NCBI GenBank assembly: GCA_045110575.1
Contig: JBGCGF010000065.1
Span: 19,971-83,970, forward strand
DNA from: CALDTK01 sp045110575
Lineage (GTDB): Bacteria > Bacteroidota > Bacteroidia > Chitinophagales > Saprospiraceae
DNA: 64,000 bases
Reading direction: 5' to 3'
The notes beneath the pieces are model-generated. The model had not been told where the DNA came from. It saw nothing but the letters and a program-made list of their open reading frames with translations, and made no database searches. Positions within the stretch are counted from its first letter, which is position 1, and each line of letters starts with the position of its first letter. This document shows, piece by piece, positions 43,653 to 52,768 of this stretch. A program made the translations under genes and the position numbers.

Positions 43653-44393
43653 GTGGGAAGTGAAGTTCAACGCAATTCAATCTTTAGAAAAGTAGCTGCA
43701 GGGCTCTCGGAATTCGTGTTCCCAGAGCCCTGCGCTGTTTGCGGTCGGCCTGTACCTACAGGAACACAATATGTGTGCGTACGATGTCGTGCAAAGTTGA
43801 CGACACTAGACCTGCATCATCTTCCGGAAAACTCAATGACAGATCGGTTCTGGGGGCGGATTCCTGTTGAGCGTGCCGCTGCATTGTTGCCGTATAGTCA
43901 GGGAACGCCTGCACAGCGTCTGATGTGGTTGTTGAAGTACGATGATCGCCCTGAGGTAGGTTTTAAATTAGGAGCATGGCTAGGGCAAATGCTTGCAGGG
44001 GCGTTTGTCTTTGGCGCGGTCGATTATGTCATTCCTGTCCCATTGCACGAGGACAAACTTCGAACGCGTGGCTACAACCAAGCTGAGCGAGTTGCGGCTG
44101 GTATTGCAGAGAGCCTTGGCGCTGAGTGCTTGCCGTATGCTGTTTTGCGGAAGCGCTATACCGAAACGCAAACGCGTAAATCTCAATTCGAACGGATGGA
44201 AAACGTGGAATCGGTTTTCCAGCTTGCGGTCAACGTTGGCCAAGGGAAGGTTCATCCCCTTTCGGGAAAACACATCCTGCTCGTTGATGACGTGATGACA
44301 ACTGGGGCAACGCTCGAGGCTTTAGGTAGCGTCCTACTTCCAGTGAAACCAGCAAGTTTAAAGGTTGCCGTATTGGCGTTGGCTCGATATTAA
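43653..44393 (+). CDS. comF: ComF family phosphoribosyltransferase-like protein
   Basis: 246 residues, GTG start with a TACCTTAA box 4 bp before it. The N-terminal zinc-ribbon FPEPCAVCGRPVPTG ... CVRCRAKL (four Cys), the central YVIPVPLHEDKLRTRGYNQAE and the PRPP-loop ILLVDDVMTTGATLEAL define ComF. ComF homologues are needed for natural transformation in several bacteria, a point of interest given the iterated 14-bp motif in this genome, though ComF is also found in non-competent species. Confidence 0.92.
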   Translation: MGSEVQRNSIFRKVAAGLSEFVFPEPCAVCGRPVPTGTQYVCVRCRAKLTTLDLHHLPENSMTDRFWGRIPVERAAALLPYSQGTPAQRLMWLLKYDDRPEVGFKLGAWLGQMLAGAFVFGAVDYVIPVPLHEDKLRTRGYNQAERVAAGIAESLGAECLPYAVLRKRYTETQTRKSQFERMENVESVFQLAVNVGQGKVHPLSGKHILLVDDVMTTGATLEALGSVLLPVKPASLKVAVLALARY

Positions 44394-44421
44394 AAGACTT
44401 GCTAAGCAGTAGATTCGCAGC

Positions 44422-45030
44422 ATGACGACTCGGCTTTTCCTTCTTCTCTTCCTAATTCTTGGTGTTTCTGAATTATCGCTTGCTCAACAGCGAGGACAAG
44501 GTTCTTCTATGCGGACTTCTCCCAAAGTGGAGAAACCTAGTTTTCCTGCAAGTTGGGTAGGTGAGTGGCAAGGAACGTTGGCTGTCGACCGAGGCATGCG
44601 AGAAGTCATGAGTACTCCATTTCACTTGAGTATTCAACCGTTAGAAGCAGGTTGTTACAGCTGGGGAATTGCATATGGAGAAGGCAAGTCCGATAACCGA
44701 CCATACACGATGTGTCCAAGCGATACAACGACAGCGACGCACTGGGTGATAGATGAGCACAACGGTATCTTACTTGATGGGTATGTGCACGGAAATGTAT
44801 TCTTCAGTCGATTTGAAGTGATGGGGAGCCTGCTGTTTACCCGTGACGAATTGATTGGAGATACCCTCTATCATGAGATCATAACTGGACCTATGGCGGG
44901 TACAATTGCCACTGGTGACACAGTGCTTCAGGTAGAGACGCCTGAAGGAATAAGAAACGACAGTATTCCTGTGGTCAACTCGTACAAGCTTCCAACGCGG
45001 CAGTGGGCGAAGTTGACTAGACAGCTTTGA
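44422..45030 (+). CDS. Secreted protein of unknown function
   Basis: 202 residues with signal peptide (TTRLFLLLFLILGVSELSLA). The mature part starts with a Q/R/G/S-rich segment and continues as a beta-rich domain (WVGEWQGTLAVDRGMREVMS, CYSWGIAYGEGKSDNRPYTM, GNVFFSRFEVMGSLLFTRDE), a lipocalin/FABP-like pattern that I cannot assign to a family. A TAGATTCG box precedes the ATG by 4 bp. Confidence 0.7.
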   Translation: MTTRLFLLLFLILGVSELSLAQQRGQGSSMRTSPKVEKPSFPASWVGEWQGTLAVDRGMREVMSTPFHLSIQPLEAGCYSWGIAYGEGKSDNRPYTMCPSDTTTATHWVIDEHNGILLDGYVHGNVFFSRFEVMGSLLFTRDELIGDTLYHEIITGPMAGTIATGDTVLQVETPEGIRNDSIPVVNSYKLPTRQWAKLTRQL

Positions 45031-45052
45031 CAGCATGCCTAATAAATACAAT

Positions 45053-45081
45053 CGCCTCTCCGACGTGAAGTCGAAGAGGCG
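45053..45081. terminator. Hairpin between converging genes
   Basis: CGCCTCTCCGAC / GTCGAAGAGGCG with one internal mismatch and a GTGAA loop; no long T-tract. Probable terminator of the 44422 gene. Confidence 0.55.
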
Positions 45082-45244
45082 CGTAGTTAGGATACGGTGA
45101 TCTTTCGATCGTTGATTGGTAGAGGCAGCTTCATGCTACATTCCGTACCGCTTTCTCAATACATTCCTGCGAAGGAAACTCGTTAGGTGTTGCTCTCAGG
45201 TCGCCGTCAGAACTAGGTTGATTCGGGTTCCTATGAGCTCACGT

Positions 45245-47293
45245 TTAGTGTTGGATGGTAATAGCTTCTGTTTGAGTACGATCACCTTCAGTGATGCGAA
45301 CTACATAGTTGCCATTTGGGAGGTCAGTAAGATTTAGTTGGTGCACACCGTCTTGTGGGTATGACTTGAAGACCATACGTTGGCCGTTCATGTTTAGGAC
45401 TGATGCGTAGACTGTTCGTGCTCCTTCTCTAGGAGTAAGAACGATGTTGAGGAGTCCGTCTGTAGGATTCGGATACAGGTTAGAAACAATTACCTCGTTA
45501 GAAGAAGCATCAACTCTCGCTGTAACTAGATCAGAGTCGTAAGTAGTGCCATCAAGGTCCAAGCTTACTAACTGGTAGTAGTAGGTTTGTCCAGGGATAA
45601 TTGCAGCATCTTCATAGAAGTAAGAGCCACTCTCCATTGCTGGTACAAATACAACTTCATCAAATCCTCCTGTTGGATCTCTACGAAGAAGCTTGTATCC
45701 GTCAAGGTCAATCTCTGATGCTACTTTCCAATCAAGGCGAATCTTGGTGTCAAGTGCTTTTGCTTCGAATGAAATGAGCTCTACAGGAAGCGGTGCTAAA
45801 GAACTCTCTACTGCTCCAAGGTCAATGTTGCCAGCAACGATTCTGCTAGCTCCGAGGTAGTCACCGCCAGAAGCTGTAACTGCACTGTTGAGTCCGCTAT
45901 TTACTGCTAGTGATGTAGCGGTAGAGATTTCTGGGTAACCAGCAGGAGAGCTGAGCAGTGGATCAGTACCGTAAATCATACCTAGTCCATCGTTAAGTAT
46001 ATCTGCGTTTGTATTCGATGCACGGCTGAATAACTCGTTTCTGTCAGCAGCTTCGACAAGCGTGTATGAAATGTTGACGGTACCGTTTACGAATCGGATA
46101 TCCTTTCCGCCGAACGTGTTAGTTACAGACTCGTTTCCGTACGAGATTGAATTTACGATATCGGCACTGCCACCGTTTACATATAGACCGCCACCAGATC
46201 CACCTGATCCTGTGGCAGTGTTGTTGGTCATGGTTACATTTTCAAATTTCGTTACGCCACCTAGGTTGTAAATCGCTCCTGCTGAGTACGCTGTATTTGC
46301 GTCAAGTATCGTATTGAATAAGTTGAGCTGTAAATTACCTGATCCTGAAGATGTGAAATACATAGCTCCACCAAGTCCATTCTGGTTGTTGTTCATTGCA
46401 GGAGGCGTCGTGTTTGCATCTGCTGTATTATTTTGGAAAAGGCAGCGGTTAAAGTCAACGATTGCATTTCCTCCTTGTGTTACACCATAGATTGCTCCAC
46501 CTGATTGAGCGACACTTGATTCATATATCGTCTGGTTATTGGTAAAGCTGCAATCTCTAAATTTTGGATTCGCCGTTCCGTTTGTGCCGTCGATTGCAAG
46601 GGCTCCGCCTTCTCCATTGGAGCTATTACCATTAAACGTACAGAATCGGAAAATAGGAGAGCTTTCTCCAGGTGAGCCATTGCAAAATATTGCTCCTCCT
46701 CGTCCAATAACGGTGTTATCGGTAAACGTACAATTAGTAACAACTGGGTTTGCTTGACCTATTGCCCCATTTAGGTATAGAGCAGAACCGGCACGTCCTA
46801 TTTCGTTAGGGCCAGAGCTTGCTGCACGATTACCATTTCCACCAGATAGGGTGAAATTCTCTAAGCCAGCGTTTGTTCCGCAGTTATCGCAAAGAACTAT
46901 GTTGTATGAATTATCGCTTTTGTCATTTGAAGCTCCAATGTCTCCTGAAAGAGTCGTCAAGTTGCTTGCAGATGCTTGGGTGCGAGTAGTCTCCGTACCT
47001 ACGAATCCACCGATTAGTGTAACTCCGGCCTTAAGAGCGAATGATGTCTCGCGTTCTGCTTCGGTACATCCTGCGGCACAATCTGTAGGCGTGTAGGTGC
47101 CTTGGGCAACCCATACATCGTCACCAGAAGTCGTAGCAAGTAGAATTGCAGTTAGATCGGCTGAAGCGTTTGCCCAGCTAGTACCCGCTTCGGTGCCCGC
47201 TCCAGTTGGAGTAACATAATATACAGTTTGAGCTAGTGAAGAGAATCCTAAACCGATAAGAGCTATGGTAGAGAGAAGTGTAATTAATTTCAT
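45245..47293 (-). CDS. T9SS-sorted beta-helix surface protein
   Basis: 682 residues from the ATG at 47293, the start of the signal peptide (MKLITLLSTIALIGLGFSSLA); an ATG 9 bp earlier is also possible. Residues 25-450 are a right-handed beta-helix/polymorphic-outer-membrane-type domain (YYVTPTGAGTEAGTSWANAS; repeated FTDNTVIGRGGAIFCNGSPG, FNGNSSNGEGGALAIDG, MTNNTATGSGGSGGGLYVNG). Then the PLPVELISFEAKALDTKIRL linker and a type A T9SS sorting domain (VSNLYPNPTDGLLNIVL ... NGNYVVRITEGDRTQTEA). An exported adhesin- or enzyme-like surface protein. Confidence 0.88.
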   Translation of the reverse strand: MKLITLLSTIALIGLGFSSLAQTVYYVTPTGAGTEAGTSWANASADLTAILLATTSGDDVWVAQGTYTPTDCAAGCTEAERETSFALKAGVTLIGGFVGTETTRTQASASNLTTLSGDIGASNDKSDNSYNIVLCDNCGTNAGLENFTLSGGNGNRAASSGPNEIGRAGSALYLNGAIGQANPVVTNCTFTDNTVIGRGGAIFCNGSPGESSPIFRFCTFNGNSSNGEGGALAIDGTNGTANPKFRDCSFTNNQTIYESSVAQSGGAIYGVTQGGNAIVDFNRCLFQNNTADANTTPPAMNNNQNGLGGAMYFTSSGSGNLQLNLFNTILDANTAYSAGAIYNLGGVTKFENVTMTNNTATGSGGSGGGLYVNGGSADIVNSISYGNESVTNTFGGKDIRFVNGTVNISYTLVEAADRNELFSRASNTNADILNDGLGMIYGTDPLLSSPAGYPEISTATSLAVNSGLNSAVTASGGDYLGASRIVAGNIDLGAVESSLAPLPVELISFEAKALDTKIRLDWKVASEIDLDGYKLLRRDPTGGFDEVVFVPAMESGSYFYEDAAIIPGQTYYYQLVSLDLDGTTYDSDLVTARVDASSNEVIVSNLYPNPTDGLLNIVLTPREGARTVYASVLNMNGQRMVFKSYPQDGVHQLNLTDLPNGNYVVRITEGDRTQTEAITIQH

Positions 47294-47556
47294 AGAAAAC
47301 AAGTTTCGCAGGTGTGTTTGTATTGAGATCCCAAAGGTATGTGGTCATGCTGCTTATGGCCTCCCATACTTAGGGTAATACGCTGATATTCAGAATGAAC
47401 GGGTGGTTCTATTGAGTCGTGAATAGCACGTAAAACAATCAAAATGGTACTAAATAGCGCGTAAATGTACCTATTGACCCGTTTAATGAAATAGGCTTCT
47501 ACCAGATGCATGGTATGTAAGAAATATGATTTTATTAAAAATTTGACCAAAAAGAA
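47294..47556. other. Intergenic region without a recognised gene
   Basis: AT-rich DNA between the T9SS gene start and the terminator of the Nfu gene. The opposite open frames here have no family features. It must hold the promoter of the T9SS gene; no perfect TAnnTTTG box at the usual place was found. Confidence 0.5.
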
Positions 47557-47588
47557 AAGTCCTTCCGAACGGCTGTTCGGAAGGACTT
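47557..47588 (-). terminator. Intrinsic terminator of the Nfu gene
   Basis: Perfect 14-bp stem AAGTCCTTCCGAAC / GTTCGGAAGGACTT with a 4-nt loop; on the minus strand followed by TTCTTTTTGG. About 50 bp beyond the Nfu stop. Confidence 0.88.
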
Positions 47589-47639
47589 CTATAAGAGGCC
47601 GCGGAGGCCTCATTCTTGTCACTGGTATGTAGTGGGGGA

Positions 47640-48254
47640 TTATCCCATTTCCTGCATAACCTCTGTAACCTCTGGTATCATGCGCTTGAGCATAGATTCG
47701 ATACCACTCTTGAGTGTTACGGTAGAAGATGGGCAACCACTACAGCTACCCTGCATGATAACCGTAACTACACCTTCTTTGAAACTCTTGAAGGCGATGT
47801 TGCCACCGTCCATCTCAACCGCAGGGCGGACGTAGGTGTCAATAAGCTCCTCGATCTTAGTTACGATCGCCTCGTCATCGCCAGAGTACTCGTAGTTAGC
47901 ACGACGCTCAGCTTCCATCGCCTCAGAAGCTTCAGTGAAACCTTCTTTGACGATTTCCTTGCCTTCTTCGATCCATTTCTTTATGAATGACTTTGCATTC
48001 AGCATCACGTCATCCCAAGCGTAGTTAAACTCCTTAGTGATCGTCACGAAGTTGTTACATACATAAACGCCTTTGACATAGGGCTCTTTGAAGAGTGCAG
48101 AAGCAAGTGCGCTCCATTCATCAGCTAGTTCAGCTTCTCTAAAATCAGCCGTGCCGGTGTACAGCATACGGTTGGTTACAAACTTGAGCGACTCCGGGTT
48201 GGGAGTTTGCTCAGTGTAAAGCATTACGGGACTCTTGGTGGCAGTAGCAGACAT
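47640..48254 (-). CDS. Nfu-type iron-sulfur cluster scaffold/carrier
   Basis: 204 residues. N-terminal Nfu_N domain (YTEQTPNPESLKFVTNRML, YVCNNFVTITKEFNYAWDDV) and C-terminal NifU-like domain (IDTYVRPAVEMDGGNIAFKS, GSCSGCPSSTVTLKSGIE) with the CXXC that holds a bridging 4Fe-4S cluster between two subunits. It delivers clusters to target enzymes. Confidence 0.93.
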   Translation of the reverse strand: MSATATKSPVMLYTEQTPNPESLKFVTNRMLYTGTADFREAELADEWSALASALFKEPYVKGVYVCNNFVTITKEFNYAWDDVMLNAKSFIKKWIEEGKEIVKEGFTEASEAMEAERRANYEYSGDDEAIVTKIEELIDTYVRPAVEMDGGNIAFKSFKEGVVTVIMQGSCSGCPSSTVTLKSGIESMLKRMIPEVTEVMQEMG

Positions 48255-48302
48255 GGTGTCGGATTTATCTTACAAAGTAACAGCGTTAACGCGGTCAGGT
48301 TG

Positions 48303-50183
48303 TTATTCTTCTGTTTTCTTCTTGCGATTTGTACTTCTTCTCTGCGGTCTTCTGCGATTGGTAGGCGCTTTAGCCGTTGATTTCTTGTACATCTCAGGCA
48401 GCTCCGTTGCGAGCTTTCCTTCTTCTGGGTTGATTTCTAGCAAGGTGTCTTCCCAAGTGTCGAGTTCATCTGTAGGAACATTTTCACTCTGAATAGGAAC
48501 GACTTTTCCTCTTGGACTTCTTTTCGGCTTGGGAGCCGCGGCAGTTTCTGTAGAAAGCCCCAACGGTGTGTCCTCCCAAGAAGTGTCAACGCTCTTCTCG
48601 ACAGTATCCTTTGGGGTGTCTTTAGCAGCGGGCTTTCGTCTAGGTTTTCTAGCTGGAGCATTCTTCGCAGGCTGTCCATTTCGCTTGCTTGTGGTACCTA
48701 ATACCTTAAAGAGTTCATCGAAGTCGATTGCCATTACTGCAGATGCGTCTTTCACGATCGGTGTAAGTAGACGTAGCGGAATCGGACGTCGTTTTCTAGC
48801 GCTCAACACCTTTTCCTCTTGGCGAGGTTCCGGTTTGGTTGTGCGCTTACCTTGAGGTGATGTAGGCTTCTGCGTTTCTGCTTGAACGTTACTTGTTTCC
48901 TTTATTGTCTGATTCTTCGATACTCGTTTTGCGGAAGCTCTTTTGGCCTTAGGAGCAGGTCTAGAGGCTTGCATTTCTGCAGGCTTATCGTAGAAACCAA
49001 ATCCGTCAGCGAGTTCGATTGTAGCACCTGCTGTTTGGACACCGTTCCAGATCGAACGTCCGAGACGACTGTTGTTCCGTCGTTGTTTACGGGCAGGCAA
49101 TGCAGCATTCGATTTCTGCTGCGGTGCTTTCGCTTTCGAAGGAGCTTTTACTTTTGCAGCTATAGCCGGTTTAGCCTTTGCAGGTTGAGCAGGCTTTTCA
49201 ACTTTGATTCGGGCAGGTTTTTCAGCCTGGCGCTTAGTAATCGCAGCAACGGCCATCTTTTCATCTGAAACCTCTCTAAGTTTCGATGCTGGGGCTTTTG
49301 CTGGAGCCTTAGTAGGTGGTTTTGGCTTCCGCTCTTTAGCCCGTTTTGGCGCGCGATCAACGGCAGGAGTTCCCTTTGTAGGAGATTTTCTGCCAGTTTG
49401 GATCGGTGCTTCTTTATCTACCAGCCCTAATTTTTGCAGTGCTCTAAGACTAGCAAGCTGTTCAGCTGATTTCTTATTGAAGTCATCGGCGAGAGAGATC
49501 TGCTCTCCGTTGACCATGACGGCAACTTTAAATCGATCACGGCGGTCTTGCTTGAACTTGTTGAGCAACTTGTAGTTGACCTGCATGCCATTCTTCTGGC
49601 AATACTCAAGCAACTGGCTTTTGTAGTTGTCGTCAACTGTCTCAAGCTCGTGCATATCCACGTAGAGCTTCAGCATTCGTTGAATGACAAACCGCTTGGT
49701 TCCGCGGTAGCCTTTCTCAAGGTATACGGCTCCTACGAGTGCTTCTACTGCATTTCCTAGCATCGATGAGCTAAGGCGTGTACGGTTGTATTCTGTAAGC
49801 AACACGTCAAGCCCCATCTTATCACCGATGTCGTTCAGGCTTTTTCTTTTGACGATTTTCGAACGCATTTTCGTTAGAAAACCTTCGTCTCCGTTAGGAT
49901 ACTTCTTGAACAAGTATTCCGCGACAATGGTACCCAAAACAGCATCTCCTAAATACTCTAGGCGCTCGTTATTCGTCTGTGCGTAGTCTTTTGTCGCTTG
50001 GTTGCTCTTGTGCGAGAATGCAAGCTTGAAGATGGAAATGCGAGCAGGTACAAACCCTGTCATTTCTTTTACTCGTCTCGCTAAGTTCTTATCCTTGGAG
50101 AGGAACAGATTGTATAGCCTAAAGAAAAATCGTATTAAAAGCACAGGTAGGTATTGACGCGATCCACCATACGCATAGTGCAT
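48303..50183 (-). CDS. rnc: Ribonuclease III with a very long basic C-terminal tail
   Basis: 626 residues from the ATG at 50183 (a TTG at 50219 is in frame). Residues 15-165: RNase III domain with signature NNERLEYLGDAVLGTIVAEY and the second active-site helix GNAVEALVGAVYLEKGY. Residues 170-240: double-strand RNA-binding domain (YKSQLLEYCQKNGMQVNYKL ... SAEQLASLRALQKLG). The remaining about 370 residues are low-complexity, rich in K, R, P, A, S (PKRAKERKPKPPTKAPAKAP, SARKRRPIPLRLL, RRRPQRRSTNRKKKTEE). Normal bacterial RNase III is about 220-250 residues. The tail is probably disordered and RNA/ribosome-binding. The usual acpP-fabF neighbours are absent. Confidence 0.9.
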   Translation of the reverse strand: MHYAYGGSRQYLPVLLIRFFFRLYNLFLSKDKNLARRVKEMTGFVPARISIFKLAFSHKSNQATKDYAQTNNERLEYLGDAVLGTIVAEYLFKKYPNGDEGFLTKMRSKIVKRKSLNDIGDKMGLDVLLTEYNRTRLSSSMLGNAVEALVGAVYLEKGYRGTKRFVIQRMLKLYVDMHELETVDDNYKSQLLEYCQKNGMQVNYKLLNKFKQDRRDRFKVAVMVNGEQISLADDFNKKSAEQLASLRALQKLGLVDKEAPIQTGRKSPTKGTPAVDRAPKRAKERKPKPPTKAPAKAPASKLREVSDEKMAVAAITKRQAEKPARIKVEKPAQPAKAKPAIAAKVKAPSKAKAPQQKSNAALPARKQRRNNSRLGRSIWNGVQTAGATIELADGFGFYDKPAEMQASRPAPKAKRASAKRVSKNQTIKETSNVQAETQKPTSPQGKRTTKPEPRQEEKVLSARKRRPIPLRLLTPIVKDASAVMAIDFDELFKVLGTTSKRNGQPAKNAPARKPRRKPAAKDTPKDTVEKSVDTSWEDTPLGLSTETAAAPKPKRSPRGKVVPIQSENVPTDELDTWEDTLLEINPEEGKLATELPEMYKKSTAKAPTNRRRPQRRSTNRKKKTEE

Positions 50184-50604
50184 AGTGGAAGAAGGGGATC
50201 CTTTACAAGAGGACGACAAACTGTCGAATCTTGATCTTGATTGAATGTCCTGTTACCGTTTAGTAGGGTTCCTTGAGAGCCTTAGCTTGAGTTAAGCGAG
50301 TCGACAGCGCATTCTTCTATTCAAGAAGGAACCAATTGTAGCGAAGTCGGCAGAAGGATAATCTCTTTCTGCGGGCTTAAAATTGCTACAAGTAGAAATG
50401 TACTAGAGTTGTTTTTCTAGTCCAAAATCCTAGTTGAGGAGTCACGTTGCTTTCGCCAAAACCCAGAAGCCGTTGCTCGGGAAGTACTTACCTAATGTCA
50501 GGTAAAAGGAAAGAAGGGAACATGTGTTGCACGTTCTTACTACAAAGAAACGTAAAACTCTATGTAGTAGGTACATTGACTATCAGCAAAGCGTAAAGAC
50601 TGCA
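50184..50604. other. Intergenic region holding the only non-coding copy of the 14-bp motif
   Basis: 421 bp between rnc and the anti-sigma gene (both minus). No gene recognised. An exact GCTTTCGCCAAAAC lies at 50449-50462. A GTACTTACCTAATGTCAGGTA repeat-like stretch near 50488 can fold weakly. It presumably contains the rnc promoter on the minus strand. Confidence 0.5.
50449..50462 (-). repeat. Iterated 14-bp motif GCTTTCGCCAAAAC (intergenic copy)
   Basis: Exact copy. The other exact copies in the window start at 624, 12506, 22075, 26319, 32353, 37494, 41312, 41567, 59729, 59967, 60339, 61149 and 61332, all within genes. The GTTTTGGCGAAAGC orientation is on the plus strand at 624, 37494, 41567 and 59729; the remainder, including this copy, read GCTTTCGCCAAAAC on the plus strand. 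Confidence 0.9.
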
Positions 50605-51144
50605 CTACCAAAGTGCATCAATCATCACTTCTTCCGAAAGTGCCTCGTCTACATTGCCATCATCGGCCCAATCAAGGAGAACATCCTCTGCAGGTGAAAA
50701 GAAGAGATCATCTTCTTCGGCAAAGAGCATTTCATCATCAAGTAGGAATGCAATAGGGTCGTCTGTTTGAGCCTCATAACTTGCAATCAATTCTTCAGAA
50801 AGTGCTGCGTTGAAGCTTGCAATATCTACGTCAGAAGTAGCGGGAGGTGCTAAGATGCTATAGCTAATCAACGCTCCAATCAACAAGGCTACTGCCGCTG
50901 CGATCGGTGTTGCCCATTTCTGTCTTCGATGCACTACGCGCATCCCTGAAGGAGCCGTTAGACTCGCTTCCGGAGCTTCAATAGGCACCGTGTCGAGCGC
51001 AATGCGGCCGATATCGTGTAGCGTGTCAATGCCTGTTGCATCTGAGCTTTCTGTTGCTTTTTGCCCGTCGCGCAAACGCGCAAGGAGAGGACTTAGTCCT
51101 TCGAGTTCTTGCTGAACGTCGTTGTGTGGTTTTTTGCTACTCAT
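50605..51144 (-). CDS. Putative anti-sigma factor / single-pass membrane protein
   Basis: 179 residues: N-terminal cytoplasmic part (VQQELEGLSPLLARLRDGQK), one membrane helix at about 80-103 (WATPIAAAVALLIGALISYS), and an acidic periplasmic tail (LDDEMLFAEEDDLFFSPAED). Its start overlaps the stop of the sigma factor gene by 4 bp, the usual sigma/anti-sigma layout; role inferred from context only. Confidence 0.7.
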   Translation of the reverse strand: MSSKKPHNDVQQELEGLSPLLARLRDGQKATESSDATGIDTLHDIGRIALDTVPIEAPEASLTAPSGMRVVHRRQKWATPIAAAVALLIGALISYSILAPPATSDVDIASFNAALSEELIASYEAQTDDPIAFLLDDEMLFAEEDDLFFSPAEDVLLDWADDGNVDEALSEEVMIDALW

Positions 51145-51725
51145 GATATTGAAATTGGCGCATGCGTCTGAACAAAAGCGGTCACTTTCTGCACTGCATG
51201 ATGGTAATTTGCTTTCAAAGCTCCTTCGCTTTTTGAGAATTTTTTGGCAAGCTCAGCGTAAGGGGTTTCATTGAAATATCGTGCCTCAAAAACGATTCGT
51301 TGCTGTGTAGGTAAAGTCTCAATCGCGGCTTGTAGTAGGTCCTCGATTTCGGAAGCTTCTACTCCTTGGGTTTCGGCGGTTTGCCCGTCGAGCAGGTTAT
51401 GGTTGACGTTCTCTTCGCTTGTTTTGCCGAAAGGTGTAGAAGCCGTTCGATTTCGCTTCCGCAAAAAATCTAGTGCTTCATTTGAGGCAATCCTGTACAG
51501 CCAACTGTAAAGAGAGCTGTCTGCTTTGAACGTTTTGATCCCTCTGAGGACTTTGATCAAGGTGTTTTGATAGACATCCTGAGCATCTGCCTCTACAGAA
51601 ACAATAGACTTGATGCGTTGAAAAAGCTTCATGCCGAACCGTTCCGTCAGTTGGCGAATAGCAGATTCCCTCTCGCTAGAGAGTGATAATCCACGCACGA
51701 TTTCTGCTTCGGTCATCAATGTCAC
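51141..51725 (-). CDS. ECF RNA polymerase sigma factor
   Basis: 194 residues (GTG at 51725; an in-frame ATG at 51716 is an alternative). Region 2: VEADAQDVYQNTLIKVLRGI and SLYSWLYRIASNEALDFLRK. Region 4: LPTQQRIVFEARYFNETPYA ... FSKSEGALKANYHHAVQKV. A group IV sigma-70 factor of the RpoE type, held by the downstream membrane protein until an envelope signal. Targets unknown. Confidence 0.9.
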   Translation of the reverse strand: MTLMTEAEIVRGLSLSSERESAIRQLTERFGMKLFQRIKSIVSVEADAQDVYQNTLIKVLRGIKTFKADSSLYSWLYRIASNEALDFLRKRNRTASTPFGKTSEENVNHNLLDGQTAETQGVEASEIEDLLQAAIETLPTQQRIVFEARYFNETPYAELAKKFSKSEGALKANYHHAVQKVTAFVQTHAPISIS

Positions 51726-51775
51726 GCTCTTTGGACGATTTAACTCAGTAGAAGTTAAACGATGAGTTCTGCATT

Positions 51776-52729
51776 TTAGCTTTTGGAGGAAGTTAGGTCA
51801 ATGCGGTCTAGGTGAAGCATCATTGTCCCGTTCTCAGAAGGTTGGTACATCGGCTCAAAACTGTGGTTCCATTTTAAGCAATGCGCATAGTAGCTCGTGT
51901 GCTCGAAAATCTGGCGTCCATAGGTTTCGTCGAAGGCACTTAACTGTACGATAAACTCTCCATCTGTCGCTTGAATTTCGTCAACCGTCAAACCCGTAAG
52001 CGGGCTGGAAGAATCAATGGGGTGCACAACCGTCCAGTTAAGCGGTAGCATTGCAATTTCTGTTCGCTCAAGTTCAAGGTTGTTGAAATGGCGCTTTCGC
52101 TTTCCATCCTTTTCAGTAATCCACGAGTACACAATCTGTGCAGAGACGTTGATCAACTTGGTTGAAGACCGATTTGCCAGGCGGAATTGAAACGATAAGC
52201 CTTCACTGTAAGGAGCAATCAATGCATTTTCGGAGAAAACAAGGAGTCTACTAGGCCTAGAAAAGCGCGCGAAAAGCAGTCCCGTGGCAAGTGCCAAGCT
52301 CATCAAGCCGACGAGCGCACCCAGTGCCGCAAGCAATTGATGTGGGAGATCTATCGGAGCCATTGTTCCGTAGCCGACGGTTGTAAACGTCTGAACGCTA
52401 AAGAAGAAACACTCCAGTAAGGTCAGATACCATGTGTCTTGTGAAAGGCCACTAATACCACTAGGGCCTAAGAGATAGAAGAAGAGCCCTAATACAAAAT
52501 TGATGACGATATAGTAGCCGAGTACAGAAGCGAAAAACTTCCACCAAGGCATCTCGATGAGCCATTGGTAGGCGAAATACTCGTTTAGTCCAGTTCTTTG
52601 GACGTTGAAATTTCCGTCTTTATTGACCAGTTTAATCCCTTCTCCTGAGACCTTCTCTCCAAATCCGAGATCGTCTTCTTGGTCGGTATCACCTGACGGT
52701 GAATTTCTTCGAAAGGGGTTTAAGCGCAT
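51776..52729 (-). CDS. Inward-rectifier (KirBac-like) potassium channel
   Basis: 317 residues. Two membrane helices (FFASVLGYYIVINFVLGLFF; LLAALGALVGLMSLALATGL) flank the pore helix and selectivity filter FFSVQTFTTVGYGTMAP. The large C-terminal immunoglobulin-like cytoplasmic domain (LVFSENALIAPYSEGLSFQF, RLANRSSTKLINVSAQIVYS, DGEFIVQLSAFDETYGRQIF) is diagnostic of Kir channels. It conducts K+ across the inner membrane. Confidence 0.92.
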   Translation of the reverse strand: MRLNPFRRNSPSGDTDQEDDLGFGEKVSGEGIKLVNKDGNFNVQRTGLNEYFAYQWLIEMPWWKFFASVLGYYIVINFVLGLFFYLLGPSGISGLSQDTWYLTLLECFFFSVQTFTTVGYGTMAPIDLPHQLLAALGALVGLMSLALATGLLFARFSRPSRLLVFSENALIAPYSEGLSFQFRLANRSSTKLINVSAQIVYSWITEKDGKRKRHFNNLELERTEIAMLPLNWTVVHPIDSSSPLTGLTVDEIQATDGEFIVQLSAFDETYGRQIFEHTSYYAHCLKWNHSFEPMYQPSENGTMMLHLDRIDLTSSKS

Positions 52730-52768
52730 AACTTGTTAAACGTGGTGCTCGTCTCGTGGGTTTTATTT

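Noticed and set aside
47290..47736. 148-residue minus-strand ORF over the Nfu 3' end
   Set aside because: It overlaps the terminator and the Nfu coding region in another frame and has no recognisable features.
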